64,000 nucleotides of DNA from Sphingobium sp. WTD-1 (GCF_030128825.1 NZ_CP119127.1:2108001-2172000), one strand, 5' to 3'. Positions 52,024 through 59,332 are shown, numbered from the stretch's first letter. Numbers and translations are program-made. The notes: generated from the letters alone by a model not told the origin.

Positions 52024-53097
52024 ATGGCCGCTACTTCCCGCTTCCTCCATCGGTTCGGCGGCTGCGTGGCGCCGCTGCTGCTGTCGGCCTGTGCGACGCC
52101 GGCCCCCCATCGGGAATTGTCCTGCAGCGCGGCAGTTGCGCCTGCGCTCGCTGCGCCGGATGCGGATCGGATCACCACCACCCTGTCGGTGCTGACCTAT
52201 AATATCGAGGGGCTGGGCTGGCCGGCACGCAGCGGACGGGGGCCGTCACTCAAGCAGATAGCCGAGCGACTGGCCGCCATGCGCGCGGCGGGGACTGCGC
52301 CCGACGTGGTGCTGTTCCAGGAAATGTTCAGCGGATCGGCGAAGCAGGCGGTGGCCGATACCGGCTATCCGGCGATCGCTGCCGGCCCGCATCGCACGAC
52401 CCGTGCGCGCGGGTCGACCAAGGACAAGCTGCCGGGCAAGTCGCATATCAATCGGGGCGAGATTGGTATCCATTTTTCCGGCAGTGGCCTGGCCGTCGCC
52501 TCGCGCTATCCGATTCTCCTGACGCAGCGGCGCGCCTATGGCCGCAAATCCTGTGCGGGCCTGGATTGCCTGTCGAACAAGGGGATCGTGCTGGCCCGCA
52601 TCGCCATGCCCGGCGTGCCGACGCCGATCGACATCTATGACACCCACATGAACTCGCGCGGGGCTTCCCGCGCGCCCGGACCGCGCAATCTCGCCGCGCA
52701 TGAGCGGCAGGCGCTCGAAGCCTCGGCCTTCATCGATGCCAGCCATGATGATGCCTATCCGCTGATCTTCGGCGGCGATTTCAACATGCGCCATTCCGAA
52801 CCGCGCTGGGAAAATTTCTCCCGTTACCAGGCGCTCAACCTGGTCCATCGCGTCTGCGCCGATGCCGCGTCAGGCTGCGATGTACGCATGTCCTGGGATG
52901 GCGACGAACCCTGGATGGACACGCAGGATCTGCAATTCTTCTGGCCGGGTGATCGGGTCTCGGTTCGCCCGATCCGGGTGGAGGCGATGTTCGATGGCGG
53001 ACCGAGCGGACCGGAACTGTCCGACCATGATGGCTTCCTCGTTACCTATGAACTGTCCTGGCCGCGCGGCGCCGCGCACCAGCCGGGCGGCTGTTAA
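52024..53097 (+). CDS. Lipoprotein of the endonuclease/exonuclease/phosphatase family
   Basis: The ATG at 52024 stands two bases after GAGGAGG and gives 357 residues. A lipoprotein signal ends at LLLSAC, so the protein should be membrane-anchored outside the cytoplasm. The domain shows the EEP pattern: LTYNIEGLG, VLFQEMFSG (metal-binding Glu), YDTHMNS, GGDFNMRHSE and the final SDHDGFLV with the catalytic Asp-His. Targets could be phosphodiesters, including nucleic acid, sphingomyelin-like lipids or inositol phosphates. Its 3' end overlaps the convergent gene by four bases. Confidence 0.85.
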   Translation: MAATSRFLHRFGGCVAPLLLSACATPAPHRELSCSAAVAPALAAPDADRITTTLSVLTYNIEGLGWPARSGRGPSLKQIAERLAAMRAAGTAPDVVLFQEMFSGSAKQAVADTGYPAIAAGPHRTTRARGSTKDKLPGKSHINRGEIGIHFSGSGLAVASRYPILLTQRRAYGRKSCAGLDCLSNKGIVLARIAMPGVPTPIDIYDTHMNSRGASRAPGPRNLAAHERQALEASAFIDASHDDAYPLIFGGDFNMRHSEPRWENFSRYQALNLVHRVCADAASGCDVRMSWDGDEPWMDTQDLQFFWPGDRVSVRPIRVEAMFDGGPSGPELSDHDGFLVTYELSWPRGAAHQPGGC

Positions 53098-53708
53098 AGC
53101 GCCTCGCCCAGGGCATCGACAGCCACCGCCAGCTTCTCGTCGATCAGCGAGAGCAACTGCGTCCAGCCGCGCATGTCTTCAAGCTCGCCCGGCCCATCGG
53201 AAATGCCGCGCAACCCCATCAGCGGCACGCCGAAGCGCTGGCAGGCGCGGGCGATCGCAAAAGTTTCCATGTCGACCATGTCGGCGTCGATCGCGCCATA
53301 TTCCTCGCCACCCACGACATTGGCGCCGGTCGACAGGCGCAGGGCGCGGATTTCGAGCGGCGTGACGAGCGGAATGTCGACCGGATGGTCGATCAGCGGC
53401 GTCACCCCCTTGGTGAAGCCCAGGCGAGAGGCATCCATGTCGCGCCAGGAGACGCTGGCGACCTGATAGACCTCGCCCAGCATGCCCACGCGCGATCCCG
53501 CGGAACCCAGAGACACGACCAGATCGGGCAGGGTGCCCGCCTGCGCCATCCGGTCGAGCGTCACGGCCATGGCCAGCGCCGCCTCGACCGGGCCGACGCC
53601 GGTCATCAGCGGGGCGATCCGGGCTTGCAGATGCGGGCCATATTCGGCGTCGATCGCCATCACGAACAGCACCCGCCGTCCGCCCATCACCACACATGTC
53701 GCTGTCAT
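53094..53708 (-). CDS. 5'-methylthioadenosine/S-adenosylhomocysteine nucleosidase-like protein
   Basis: A 204-residue member of the purine/uridine phosphorylase and nucleosidase superfamily. Blocks are LFVMAIDAEYGPHLQARIAP, the MTGVGPVEAALAMAVTLDRM segment, LVVSLGSAGS, and DADMVDMETFAIARACQRFG followed by LRGISDGPGE, where the MTA/SAH nucleosidase catalytic Asp (in RxxSD) reads RGISDG. The ATG at 53708 is chosen because longer versions run into the tRNA terminator hairpin upstream. It is the last chromosomal gene before the prophage. Confidence 0.8.
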   Translation of the reverse strand: MTATCVVMGGRRVLFVMAIDAEYGPHLQARIAPLMTGVGPVEAALAMAVTLDRMAQAGTLPDLVVSLGSAGSRVGMLGEVYQVASVSWRDMDASRLGFTKGVTPLIDHPVDIPLVTPLEIRALRLSTGANVVGGEEYGAIDADMVDMETFAIARACQRFGVPLMGLRGISDGPGELEDMRGWTQLLSLIDEKLAVAVDALGEAL

Positions 53709-53752
53709 TTGCTGGTCTCCGTCTCGCTGCTGAGCGTCATAGCCGGAAAGGA

Positions 53753-53798
53753 CAAAAAAATAAGGCCTCGGAAATCCGGAGACTTCCAAGGCCTTATC
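53753..53798 (-). terminator. Terminator of the tRNA-Val gene remnant
   Basis: On the minus strand a stem ATAAGGCCT / AGGCCTTAT (with GGAA/TTCC inside) is followed by TTTTTTT. It lies just behind the CCA end of the tRNA fragment and is the natural terminator of that tRNA, left on the chromosome side of the prophage. Confidence 0.8.
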
Positions 53799-53799
53799 A

Positions 53800-53844
53800 T
53801 GGTGGGCGTGGCAAGGATTGAACTTGCGACCCCTGCGATGTCAA
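53800..53844 (-). other. Prophage attachment site: 3' fragment of tRNA-Val(GAC)
   Basis: The minus strand reads as the 3' part of a tRNA. It has an anticodon loop TTGACAT (GAC, Val), the 3' stem CGCAG, the variable loop GGGTC, the T arm GCAAG-TTCAATC-CTTGC, the acceptor strand CACGCCC, and A-CCA. Upstream of the loop the sequence no longer pairs properly, so the 5' half has been replaced. This is the usual scar at one end of an element integrated into a tRNA 3' end. The intact tRNA should lie at the far end, beyond the window. Confidence 0.75.
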
Positions 53845-54024
53845 CGAAGTGTACCTATCAGGAAAGCCCGGTTTTCCGCCATTTTATGCAGAACGCCGGG
53901 CAGAACAGGAGCGGAACGAATCGGGATTTCGGGTGAATTTCACCCGAACTTCACCCGAGCTAACGGACATGAACCCGTGACACGCTAGCCATGCTATGCA
54001 GTAGCGAATCTGGCGAGGTATCTC

Positions 54025-54246
54025 ATGGCGACGAATGAACACGGCGAACCCTTTGGCGGCTGGCTGCTGAAACAGACCGCACGAGACGACTGGATCGGCA
54101 CGCTCGCGAAGCAGGCCAAAGGCGACCCGAAGTTTCAGAAATCCCTCACACCGGACGATCTAAGGAAGCGTCTTCATGATGCGGGCGCCGAGGGCGACAC
54201 ATTCGAAGCACTTGATGACGCCGAAAATGAATGGTTGAATGCGTGA
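54025..54246 (+). CDS. Small protein resembling YozE SAM-like domain
   Basis: A 73-residue acidic protein, the first gene inside the prophage. GCGAGG precedes the ATG. The pattern GGWLLKQTARDDWIGTLAKQ, with a following helical part (DLRKRLHDAGAEGDTFEALD) and a terminal ENEW, resembles the YozE SAM-like fold of Bacillus (WLLRQ...DDPIGDLA...). The function of that family is unknown. Its stop overlaps a GTG start of the next small gene. Confidence 0.65.
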   Translation: MATNEHGEPFGGWLLKQTARDDWIGTLAKQAKGDPKFQKSLTPDDLRKRLHDAGAEGDTFEALDDAENEWLNA

Positions 54247-54452
54247 ACGGGATCGCAAATGCTGTTTGCGTTGATGATGCTCCACAGGCCGTGAAACAGC
54301 GATGCCGAGAGGAAGGTATCCAGTACACGCTGCTTTCTGAAGGCATGAGATCTGGCACAATTGTGGTTTGTCGGACGGCAGAAGATGCTGACCGGGTTTT
54401 GCAGGTTTATGGCGATCTTGCCCATAAGCGGGACAAAGGTGGGCACTGCTAG
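54243..54452 (+). CDS. Small unknown protein coupled to the YozE-like gene
   Basis: A GTG at 54243 overlaps the preceding stop (GTGA) and opens a reading frame of 69 residues: VNGIANAVCVDDAPQAVKQR, then a two-strand/helix pattern IQYTLLSEGMRSGTIVVCRT and EDADRVLQVYGDL. The alternating hydrophobic strands suggest a small alpha/beta domain. An ATG at 54231 in the same frame is possible but lacks a ribosome-binding site. Neither family nor function is recognised. The coupling suggests the two small proteins act together. Confidence 0.5.
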   Translation: MNGIANAVCVDDAPQAVKQRCREEGIQYTLLSEGMRSGTIVVCRTAEDADRVLQVYGDLAHKRDKGGHC

Positions 54453-54622
54453 ACGATTGGGGGACTCTGGGCCGCCGCGCAGCAGGTCATCAAGCAGCGC
54501 GGCGCGGAGGCTCGGCTTATGTTGCCCAGTGCATAGGCAAACTAGGATCAGATGGGGCGTCGCGTGAGTGCGGGTGGGGCAACCGGTTGCTTCCCTCCCG
54601 CACCTGTTTCTCTCGGCTTCGA

Positions 54623-55246
54623 TCAATGCAACGTAGCACCCATCCGTTCCAGCCAGATCGATGATGACTCATCTACCAGCGTGTCGAGCAGTGTGAGGCC
54701 GTCATGGCCGGGTAGATCGCTATCCAGGGATCTCGTAGTGAAGGCATTGGCATATTTCTGCAGCGCTTGATTTCCAAAGCGGCGACCCTGCGCCTCAATC
54801 TCGTTAATCGGTATCGTCCCTTCGATCACTGCCAGCATCAACTCTGCTGCGGCATCAGCAGCAATGTCGACAGGCAAGCTGCAGCCCACGGCTTTGGCGA
54901 CCCGCTTTTGTAATGAGCGGATCTGATCGCGCCTCTGTTTCTCAGTCGTTGCCCGAGCGCCGGAGCGAGGTTTCACACCATGGCGCTGACGCCATTCTTT
55001 AATCACCGTTGTCGAAACATCCTGGCTTTTTGCGATCGCTCTCTTGCCCCATCCCAGTTCGGTTAGGAGGTGGCGCATAGGAGCAAGTTGCCTGCCATTC
55101 GCAATTTTGGGGACGTTACTGTTCAATGAGTGGCGCTTCCGCCACTGCGTAATAGCGCTCCGAGTGACGTTCTGAATTGCGCTGATGTCGGCATCCGAGA
55201 GACCACTTTTATACAGCTTCCAACGCTCTTCGATCATCGTTTCCAT
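54623..55246 (-). CDS. DNA-binding protein with two helix-turn-helix motifs
   Basis: A 207-residue protein with GGAG seven bases before the ATG. Two similar helix-turn-helix units are visible: SDADISAIQNVTRSAITQWR (about residues 17-36) and GKRAIAKSQDVSTTVIKEWR (about 67-86), each followed by a basic QWRKRH/EWRQRH end. The C-terminal part (FGNQALQKYANAFTTRSLDS, then LPGHDGLTLLDTLVDESSS) recalls the acidic SLD...TLLDLxxDE linker of sigma factors. It is the only gene on the minus strand in the accessory region and may be a phage regulator. Confidence 0.65.
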   Translation of the reverse strand: METMIEERWKLYKSGLSDADISAIQNVTRSAITQWRKRHSLNSNVPKIANGRQLAPMRHLLTELGWGKRAIAKSQDVSTTVIKEWRQRHGVKPRSGARATTEKQRRDQIRSLQKRVAKAVGCSLPVDIAADAAAELMLAVIEGTIPINEIEAQGRRFGNQALQKYANAFTTRSLDSDLPGHDGLTLLDTLVDESSSIWLERMGATLH

Positions 55247-55573
55247 GCTTCAACTCCGACCCGGCTGGATGCCGGCCGAGCCATCGATGCCAACCCCGAT
55301 GAACGTGATCACGACATTTGGGACTTGGCGGCTCGCGATAAGGATGAAGCGCGCGGCTCATCTCGGGATGGAGTTTTTGAAACGACAGGCTGAACCGGCT
55401 TGACCGAATCACCGGATGACGCCGAACATCGATCAAGTGGGCGCGCGAATTTAGCTGTGGATAAGTGGGGCGAATTTTGACCGATAACCAAAACGTAGCA
55501 GCTGAGACGGCATATGACGGCGAGCTGCATGTCGTCGGCCGCGTCGTGGCTATCGTGCGGAAGATGTGAGGAT
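55247..55573. other. Intergenic stretch before the AT-rich gene pair
   Basis: In these 327 bases I see no convincing gene. A frame from TTG at 55477 gives a 30-residue peptide (TDNQNVAAETAYDGELHVVG followed by a basic tail) ending just before the gene at 55574, but it has no good ribosome-binding site. The divergent promoters of 54623 and 55574 should lie here. Confidence 0.4.
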
Positions 55574-56065
55574 ATGAGGGCCGACGTTGACGATCTGCTA
55601 GCGGCGGAAAAGGAAATGATCGGCCTTTTCGAGTGGACCGATAACCACCGTAAGAACGAGCGCCGGATGGTGATTCCGCTCGCCATCGACGGTGAGACAA
55701 CGAACGTCGAAATGGTGATTAAGTCCTTCCCGAACCATGAAGAACTCAAGTTTACCATTATGCTAGTCTATAATGTCTGCATATGGAGGCTGTGTTTTGC
55801 AACAGATACGGGGCATTTAAATCCTTTTGTTCGTCCTTTATATTTGCCTTTGGGTCCATTTAATACTCCGCATTATCATTCTTGGTGTGATAACAGGCCA
55901 AAATTTGACACGTCTCCATTGCCGAAGCGAATGCAGTATGCTAATTTTCTGCCGGCTGATTTGACAGATTTTTCGTCGTGTTTCCGATGGTTTTGCGGTC
56001 AGGTGAATATACGGATTGGAAAGGGTCGAGAGCCTATGTTGCCCGCGCCCGATAGGTTGTTGTGA
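55574..56065 (+). CDS. Unknown protein, first gene of an AT-rich coupled pair
   Basis: From the ATG at 55574 (GTGAGG upstream) this is a 163-residue protein. The first third is acidic and helical (DVDDLLAAEKEMIGLFEWTD), the second part beta-rich (KFTIMLVYNVCIWRLCFATD), and a segment FVRPLYLPLGPFNTPHYHSW carries two close histidines and a following Cys. The organisation with a following DUF1828-like gene recalls annotated DUF6978/DUF1828 neighbours in phages and genomic islands, an uncertain link from memory. Base composition drops markedly after about 55750, unlike the flanking genes, which indicates recent acquisition. Confidence 0.7.
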   Translation: MRADVDDLLAAEKEMIGLFEWTDNHRKNERRMVIPLAIDGETTNVEMVIKSFPNHEELKFTIMLVYNVCIWRLCFATDTGHLNPFVRPLYLPLGPFNTPHYHSWCDNRPKFDTSPLPKRMQYANFLPADLTDFSSCFRWFCGQVNIRIGKGREPMLPAPDRLL

Positions 56066-56805
56066 TGTTGCTGGATAATGTGACTCAAGCTCTGAGAAAC
56101 TGGCCGGCGCCTCGCATCGTCGGAAACAGGGTAATTGTGCCTACGCACTGCGTCACCAGCGGCGGCGACATCATCCACGTGACTGTTGAGGGCGGGATAA
56201 ACGCATTCAAAGTGCATGACGACGGTGCAGCCGTTCGCATTTTCGAGAATAGCGGTGGCGAGTTGATCACGGCCCCCAAGATGCTATCCCTTTTCCTTAA
56301 GGACCAAGGGTTGAATGTGGATGGATTTGGCGCGATAAGCGCTCCACTAGTCAGCTTGGATGAGTTGGCGCCATCTATCGTTCTAGTCGCCAATGCTGCC
56401 CGGGACGCCGCAGAGCACTTGATCCACAGATGGAAGCCCGCCTTTAAGCGAAAATTCAAAGATACGGTCAGGGATCTTTTGGAGGAAGATTTCCCGAAGC
56501 GTTGGGAGCATGACAGGTCGGTTTTGGGCCACAGCAACAAGCCGCAGAAGTTCGACTTTGCCATTGATCTGGGACATGAGCGGAAGCTGTTCTTCGATGC
56601 AGTTGTGCCGGACCAGAATTCTATCAGCACGGCCGTAGTGCGCCACCTTGACGTGGCTAGAGCGAAAAACGAAAGTGTTGTTCAGCGGATTGTCTACGAT
56701 GATCGCGTTGAATGGAAGGCGTCGGACATAAACCTGCTGAAGATGGGCGCCCCCACTTTGCCGTTCAGCCAAGCGAGGCAGGTTTTCGAACGTATTGCGG
56801 CCTAA
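56062..56805 (+). CDS. DUF1828/DUF1829-like protein, second gene of the pair
   Basis: A 247-residue soluble protein whose GTG (56062, or the ATG at 56065) overlaps the stop of the upstream gene. The N-terminal part GGINAFKVHDDGAAVRIFEN followed by LITAPKMLSLFLKDQGLNVD fits DUF1828. The C-terminal part KPQKFDFAIDLGHERKLFFD, then VVRHLDVARAKNESVVQRIV and DINLLKMGAPTLPFSQARQV, fits DUF1829, which has a distant nuclease-fold-like strand pattern. No function is established. Tight coupling with its neighbour suggests a two-component module such as toxin-antitoxin or defence/anti-defence. Confidence 0.75.
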   Translation: MMLLDNVTQALRNWPAPRIVGNRVIVPTHCVTSGGDIIHVTVEGGINAFKVHDDGAAVRIFENSGGELITAPKMLSLFLKDQGLNVDGFGAISAPLVSLDELAPSIVLVANAARDAAEHLIHRWKPAFKRKFKDTVRDLLEEDFPKRWEHDRSVLGHSNKPQKFDFAIDLGHERKLFFDAVVPDQNSISTAVVRHLDVARAKNESVVQRIVYDDRVEWKASDINLLKMGAPTLPFSQARQVFERIAA

Positions 56806-56887
56806 TGCATCACCTCTCCCTCGCCGTCGTCGGCGCCGACCATCAACCAGAACCCCGCCCGACCAGCTCGCGCCGGGGTTTCCGCGG

Positions 56888-56965
56888 AACGATCTCCCCG
56901 CCCAGGTGTAATACCACCCAACGAGCCTCTCCCCGTTGCTCGCTGACCTTCGACTAGCCCCGCCG
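56888..56965 (+). repeat. Imperfect direct repeat, copy 1
   Basis: About 75 bases beginning AACGATCTCCCCG, with AGGTGTAATACC, CCCGTT and CGACTAGCCCCGCCG in the same order as in copy 2 (57413-57488). The two copies flank the small gene at 57110. In this copy the end is part of a functional terminator. Confidence 0.6.
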
Positions 56966-56986
56966 AGCGATCGAGCGGGGCTTTTT
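56956..56986 (+). terminator. Rho-independent terminator
   Basis: AGCCCCGC (56956-56963) pairs with GCGGGGCT (56975-56982), then TTTTC. It ends the transcript of the 55574-56805 gene pair. Confidence 0.8.
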
Positions 56987-57109
56987 CGTGGCTCCCCCCT
57001 CTTGAAGAATCGAGCCGCTCTTTGATAAATTCCGAGCGTCCCAAGGCTCGCCGCCTGGGATGGCGCCCTCTCAAAGAGGTCGCTTTTGTTCAACTCAAGG
57101 AGGAGCAAA

Positions 57110-57292
57110 ATGCGCAAAATTTCGGACAAAGCTTATTATGAGCGTCGCGCCAGGACTGAGATCCGGAAAGCCAATATGACCAGCGACCCGTCAGCCAAGC
57201 GGGTTCATCTTGCTTTGGCGGCCAGCTATCTCAAGCACGTTCGCTCAATGGAGGCGGATGCTGAACAGGGCGAAGAGCATGAAATGGCTTAG
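57110..57292 (+). CDS. Small basic protein of unknown function
   Basis: A 60-residue highly charged helical protein. GGAGGAG stands five bases before the ATG at 57110. The N-terminal half is basic and Tyr/Arg rich (DKAYYERRARTEIRKANMTS), the rest is a helix (AKRVHLALAASYLKHVRSME) and an acidic end. Such short proteins occur widely in sphingomonads without known function. It is bounded by its own terminators on both sides and by the two copies of a direct repeat, as an independent cassette. Confidence 0.7.
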   Translation: MRKISDKAYYERRARTEIRKANMTSDPSAKRVHLALAASYLKHVRSMEADAEQGEEHEMA

Positions 57293-57375
57293 GCGTCGGT
57301 CTGCCACACGCCCGTAACACAACCCTGCTCTAGCGCCGGCGACGAAGCCCCCTTGCTCGTCACCCTCCCTGACTG

Positions 57376-57407
57376 GCCCCGCGCGTTCATTCGCTGCGGG
57401 GCTTTTT
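57376..57407 (+). terminator. Rho-independent terminator
   Basis: GCCCCGC (57376-57382) pairs with GCGGGGC (57396-57402), followed by TTTTT. It ends the small gene at 57110. Confidence 0.8.
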
Positions 57408-57412
57408 CGTAG

Positions 57413-57488
57413 AACGATCTCGCCGTCGAGGTGTAATACCTGGGCAAGTCGACACCCGTTCCTTGCACCTTCTCGACTAGCCCCGCCG
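57413..57488 (+). repeat. Imperfect direct repeat, copy 2
   Basis: Same order of blocks as copy 1 (AACGATCTC, AGGTGTAATACC, CCCGTT, CGACTAGCCCCGCCG). Here the downstream arm of the terminator hairpin is degraded, although a run of T (57506-57510) remains. The rest of the gap 57293-57611 holds no gene. Confidence 0.6.
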
Positions 57489-57611
57489 TCTGATGATTGC
57501 CGGCGTTTTTAGTGAGCGGTGCCCGTGATCATCATCACTTCCTGCGTTCGGATTTGCCTGATAACTTAACAACGTGAAGTTGCCACTTCACGGGGGTTAA
57601 CTGGGGGTTTT

Positions 57612-58196
57612 ATGATTCGAGCAGTAATTTGCGCGGCTATTTTGGCCGTGTCGTCCGGCGCTATCGCGCAAACTGATGGTGCCTTGCCGGCCAGCACGCT
57701 GATCACGGTCACGCCGAATGAAGAGATCACATCAAAGAAAGTGGAAGTCGGAACCCGCGTCTCCTTCTCGGTCGTCAACGACATCGTGGAAAATGGCGTC
57801 GTAGCGATCCCGCGCGGTTCGCAGGTCGCCGGCACGATCGCGTGGAAGACGGGCAAGGCGATCGGCGGCAAGTCGGGCAAGTTCGAGGTGAAATTCGATA
57901 GCGTGAACGTGCGCGGTCGCGACTATGCACTGCGTGGTGTGCATCGCCAGGAAGGCAAGGGTAATACGGCCGCGGCGCTGCTGGGTTCGATCCTCGTTAG
58001 CGGTCGATCGGCGCAAATGCTGCCTGGCCAGATGGCCAATGCTTTCACCGCTGAGCCGATCCCGTTCGCGGTGGCGCGCGTCGTTCCAGCGGCACCGGCT
58101 CCTACACCCGCAGGAGCCCAGGCAGTTGTTCAGGCGGCGCCCGCCGCTACCCCGCGGCCAATGGTGGACAAATCGCTGGAGATAAATCCTCGCTAA
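57612..58196 (+). CDS. Secreted protein of unknown function
   Basis: A 194-residue protein with a signal peptide (MIRAVICAAILAVSSGAIAQ). The mature domain is beta-rich with the pattern KKVEVGTRVSFSVVNDIVEN then GVVAIPRGSQVAGTIAWKTG, GKFEVKFDSVNVRGRDYAL: an IPRGSxVxG turn also seen in TrbI/VirB10-like and other envelope proteins. The C-terminal 40 residues are Pro/Ala rich and probably disordered. A secreted, non-structural gene inside a prophage suggests a lysogenic-conversion factor; this is inference. No gene is coupled to it. Confidence 0.7.
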   Translation: MIRAVICAAILAVSSGAIAQTDGALPASTLITVTPNEEITSKKVEVGTRVSFSVVNDIVENGVVAIPRGSQVAGTIAWKTGKAIGGKSGKFEVKFDSVNVRGRDYALRGVHRQEGKGNTAAALLGSILVSGRSAQMLPGQMANAFTAEPIPFAVARVVPAAPAPTPAGAQAVVQAAPAATPRPMVDKSLEINPR

Positions 58197-58342
58197 ATTC
58201 TCAGCCGCCGCATTGATGACGGGCTCAACGTGCTCATTTGCTGCAGGCTCTTTTGAAAATACGACGAGCCGTTTTGCGATTCGCTCGCGATAAAGGCTAC
58301 GGTAGTGTCTGCCCACCATATTGCGACCCGGAGGGTGTCACT

Positions 58343-58376
58343 GACCCCGCCCGAGCGATCGGAGCGGGGTCTCTTT
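58343..58376 (+). terminator. Rho-independent terminator
   Basis: GACCCCGC (58343-58350) pairs with GCGGGGTC (58364-58371), then TCTTTG. It follows the secreted protein gene by about 150 bases. The rest of 58197-58491 shows no convincing gene. Confidence 0.75.
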
Positions 58377-58491
58377 GTAATTATGCAGATAGCGACTGTG
58401 AGCTTGACGGACTGGCGCTGGAAGCGTGAACATGAGGGATGGCAAAGGCCTTCTTCGAGATCGGAGCTATTCGCCAAATGGGCGGTAGGCG

Positions 58492-58698
58492 ATGCAGCTG
58501 AACGACTGGACCCTTTGGGCCTCGGCACAAGAGGTCTTAAAGCGGCACGGTGCGAACGCGCCGAAGTATGCTGCTGCCCAGATCGCTGAGGCAGAGGCGG
58601 CTGGGGATGATGCATCCGCGCGAGCATGGCGTGAGATAGCTGAGCGCATCGACCAGCTAATTGATTACAGGACCGGACGGCCGCTTAGCTGGCATTAA
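58492..58698 (+). CDS. Small protein, DUF6961-like
   Basis: A 68-residue protein: WTLWASAQEVLKRHGANAPK, then YAAAQIAEAEAAGDDASARA and WREIAERIDQLIDY. This WxxAQxVLxxHGxxAPxxIAxRI pattern is familiar from a short helical family in sphingomonad genomes and phages (I recall it as DUF6961). Its function is unknown. The next gene starts 19 bases after its stop. Confidence 0.65.
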   Translation: MQLNDWTLWASAQEVLKRHGANAPKYAAAQIAEAEAAGDDASARAWREIAERIDQLIDYRTGRPLSWH

Positions 58699-58717
58699 TC
58701 GCCAAGGAGATTATCAA

Positions 58718-59218
58718 GTGCAGCTCTTGGATGCCATGGACAAGCTACTGGAAGATGCCCTCGGTGAGGAGCGGCAGCCGCAATACTGGATGGTTCGAAA
58801 GGCTGACTGGCTTGAAGCGACATCAGACACGCTCGCGGAGCGCCTGAATGGCGGCACTTTGAATACCTATCTGGGCCTGCCCATCCAGTTCGAAACAATC
58901 GATCCAGGCACGGTCGCGTTGGTCGATAGTGCGGGCGGCAAAATGGAGACTCGTATGAGAGAACGCGTTATCGACACGCTCAAGCGTCTAATGGCTCAGG
59001 CAGCGGCGGCTGAGCAACGGCCAATCCTGTTCGCAATGTCCCCGGATGATTGGGCGGAAGTGGTGAACGACGCCGCCGGCGACGACATAGATGTTGTATC
59101 GGATCCGGCGGGGATCATGCCGCAGAAGTTCATGGGCGTCCCCGTGGAACCGCGGGATATGAAGGGGCATGCCATGATAGATATGATCTACGAGGACGGG
59201 ACGCTTATCCGAGAGTGA
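58718..59218 (+). CDS. Unknown protein with an internal duplication
   Basis: The GTG at 58718, eight bases after AAGGAG, gives 166 residues; an upstream ATG would overlap the preceding gene and lacks a ribosome-binding site. The protein has two similar halves. QYWMVRKADWLEATSDT with LGLPIQFETIDPGTVALVD (about residues 20-71) corresponds to ILFAMSPDDWAEVVNDA with MGVPVEPRDMKGHAMIDMI (about 100-160). The strand-helix-strand plus (L/M)GxPx unit is reminiscent of small phage modules, but no family is recognised. Confidence 0.65.
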   Translation: MQLLDAMDKLLEDALGEERQPQYWMVRKADWLEATSDTLAERLNGGTLNTYLGLPIQFETIDPGTVALVDSAGGKMETRMRERVIDTLKRLMAQAAAAEQRPILFAMSPDDWAEVVNDAAGDDIDVVSDPAGIMPQKFMGVPVEPRDMKGHAMIDMIYEDGTLIRE

Positions 59219-59332
59219 GGTGCATGCGCGCGCTGCCAAGGCGCCCAATATAGCTGGTCGCCGTTAAGCGTGACGATAGTCACAGACAATGCCTTGTGAA
59301 TTCAAGATCCTCGCTCTGTAAAGGGAGGCTTG

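Noticed and set aside
53385..53936. Plus-strand frame across the tRNA fragment, opposite the nucleosidase gene
   Set aside because: Antisense to the nucleosidase and the tRNA terminator; its part with MVGVARIELATPAMSTKCTY is simply the translated tRNA 3' end, a common false annotation at tRNA scars.
58305..58589. 95-codon plus-strand frame between the secreted protein gene and the DUF6961-like gene
   Set aside because: It runs through a terminator hairpin, has no ribosome-binding site and overlaps the better-supported gene at 58492.
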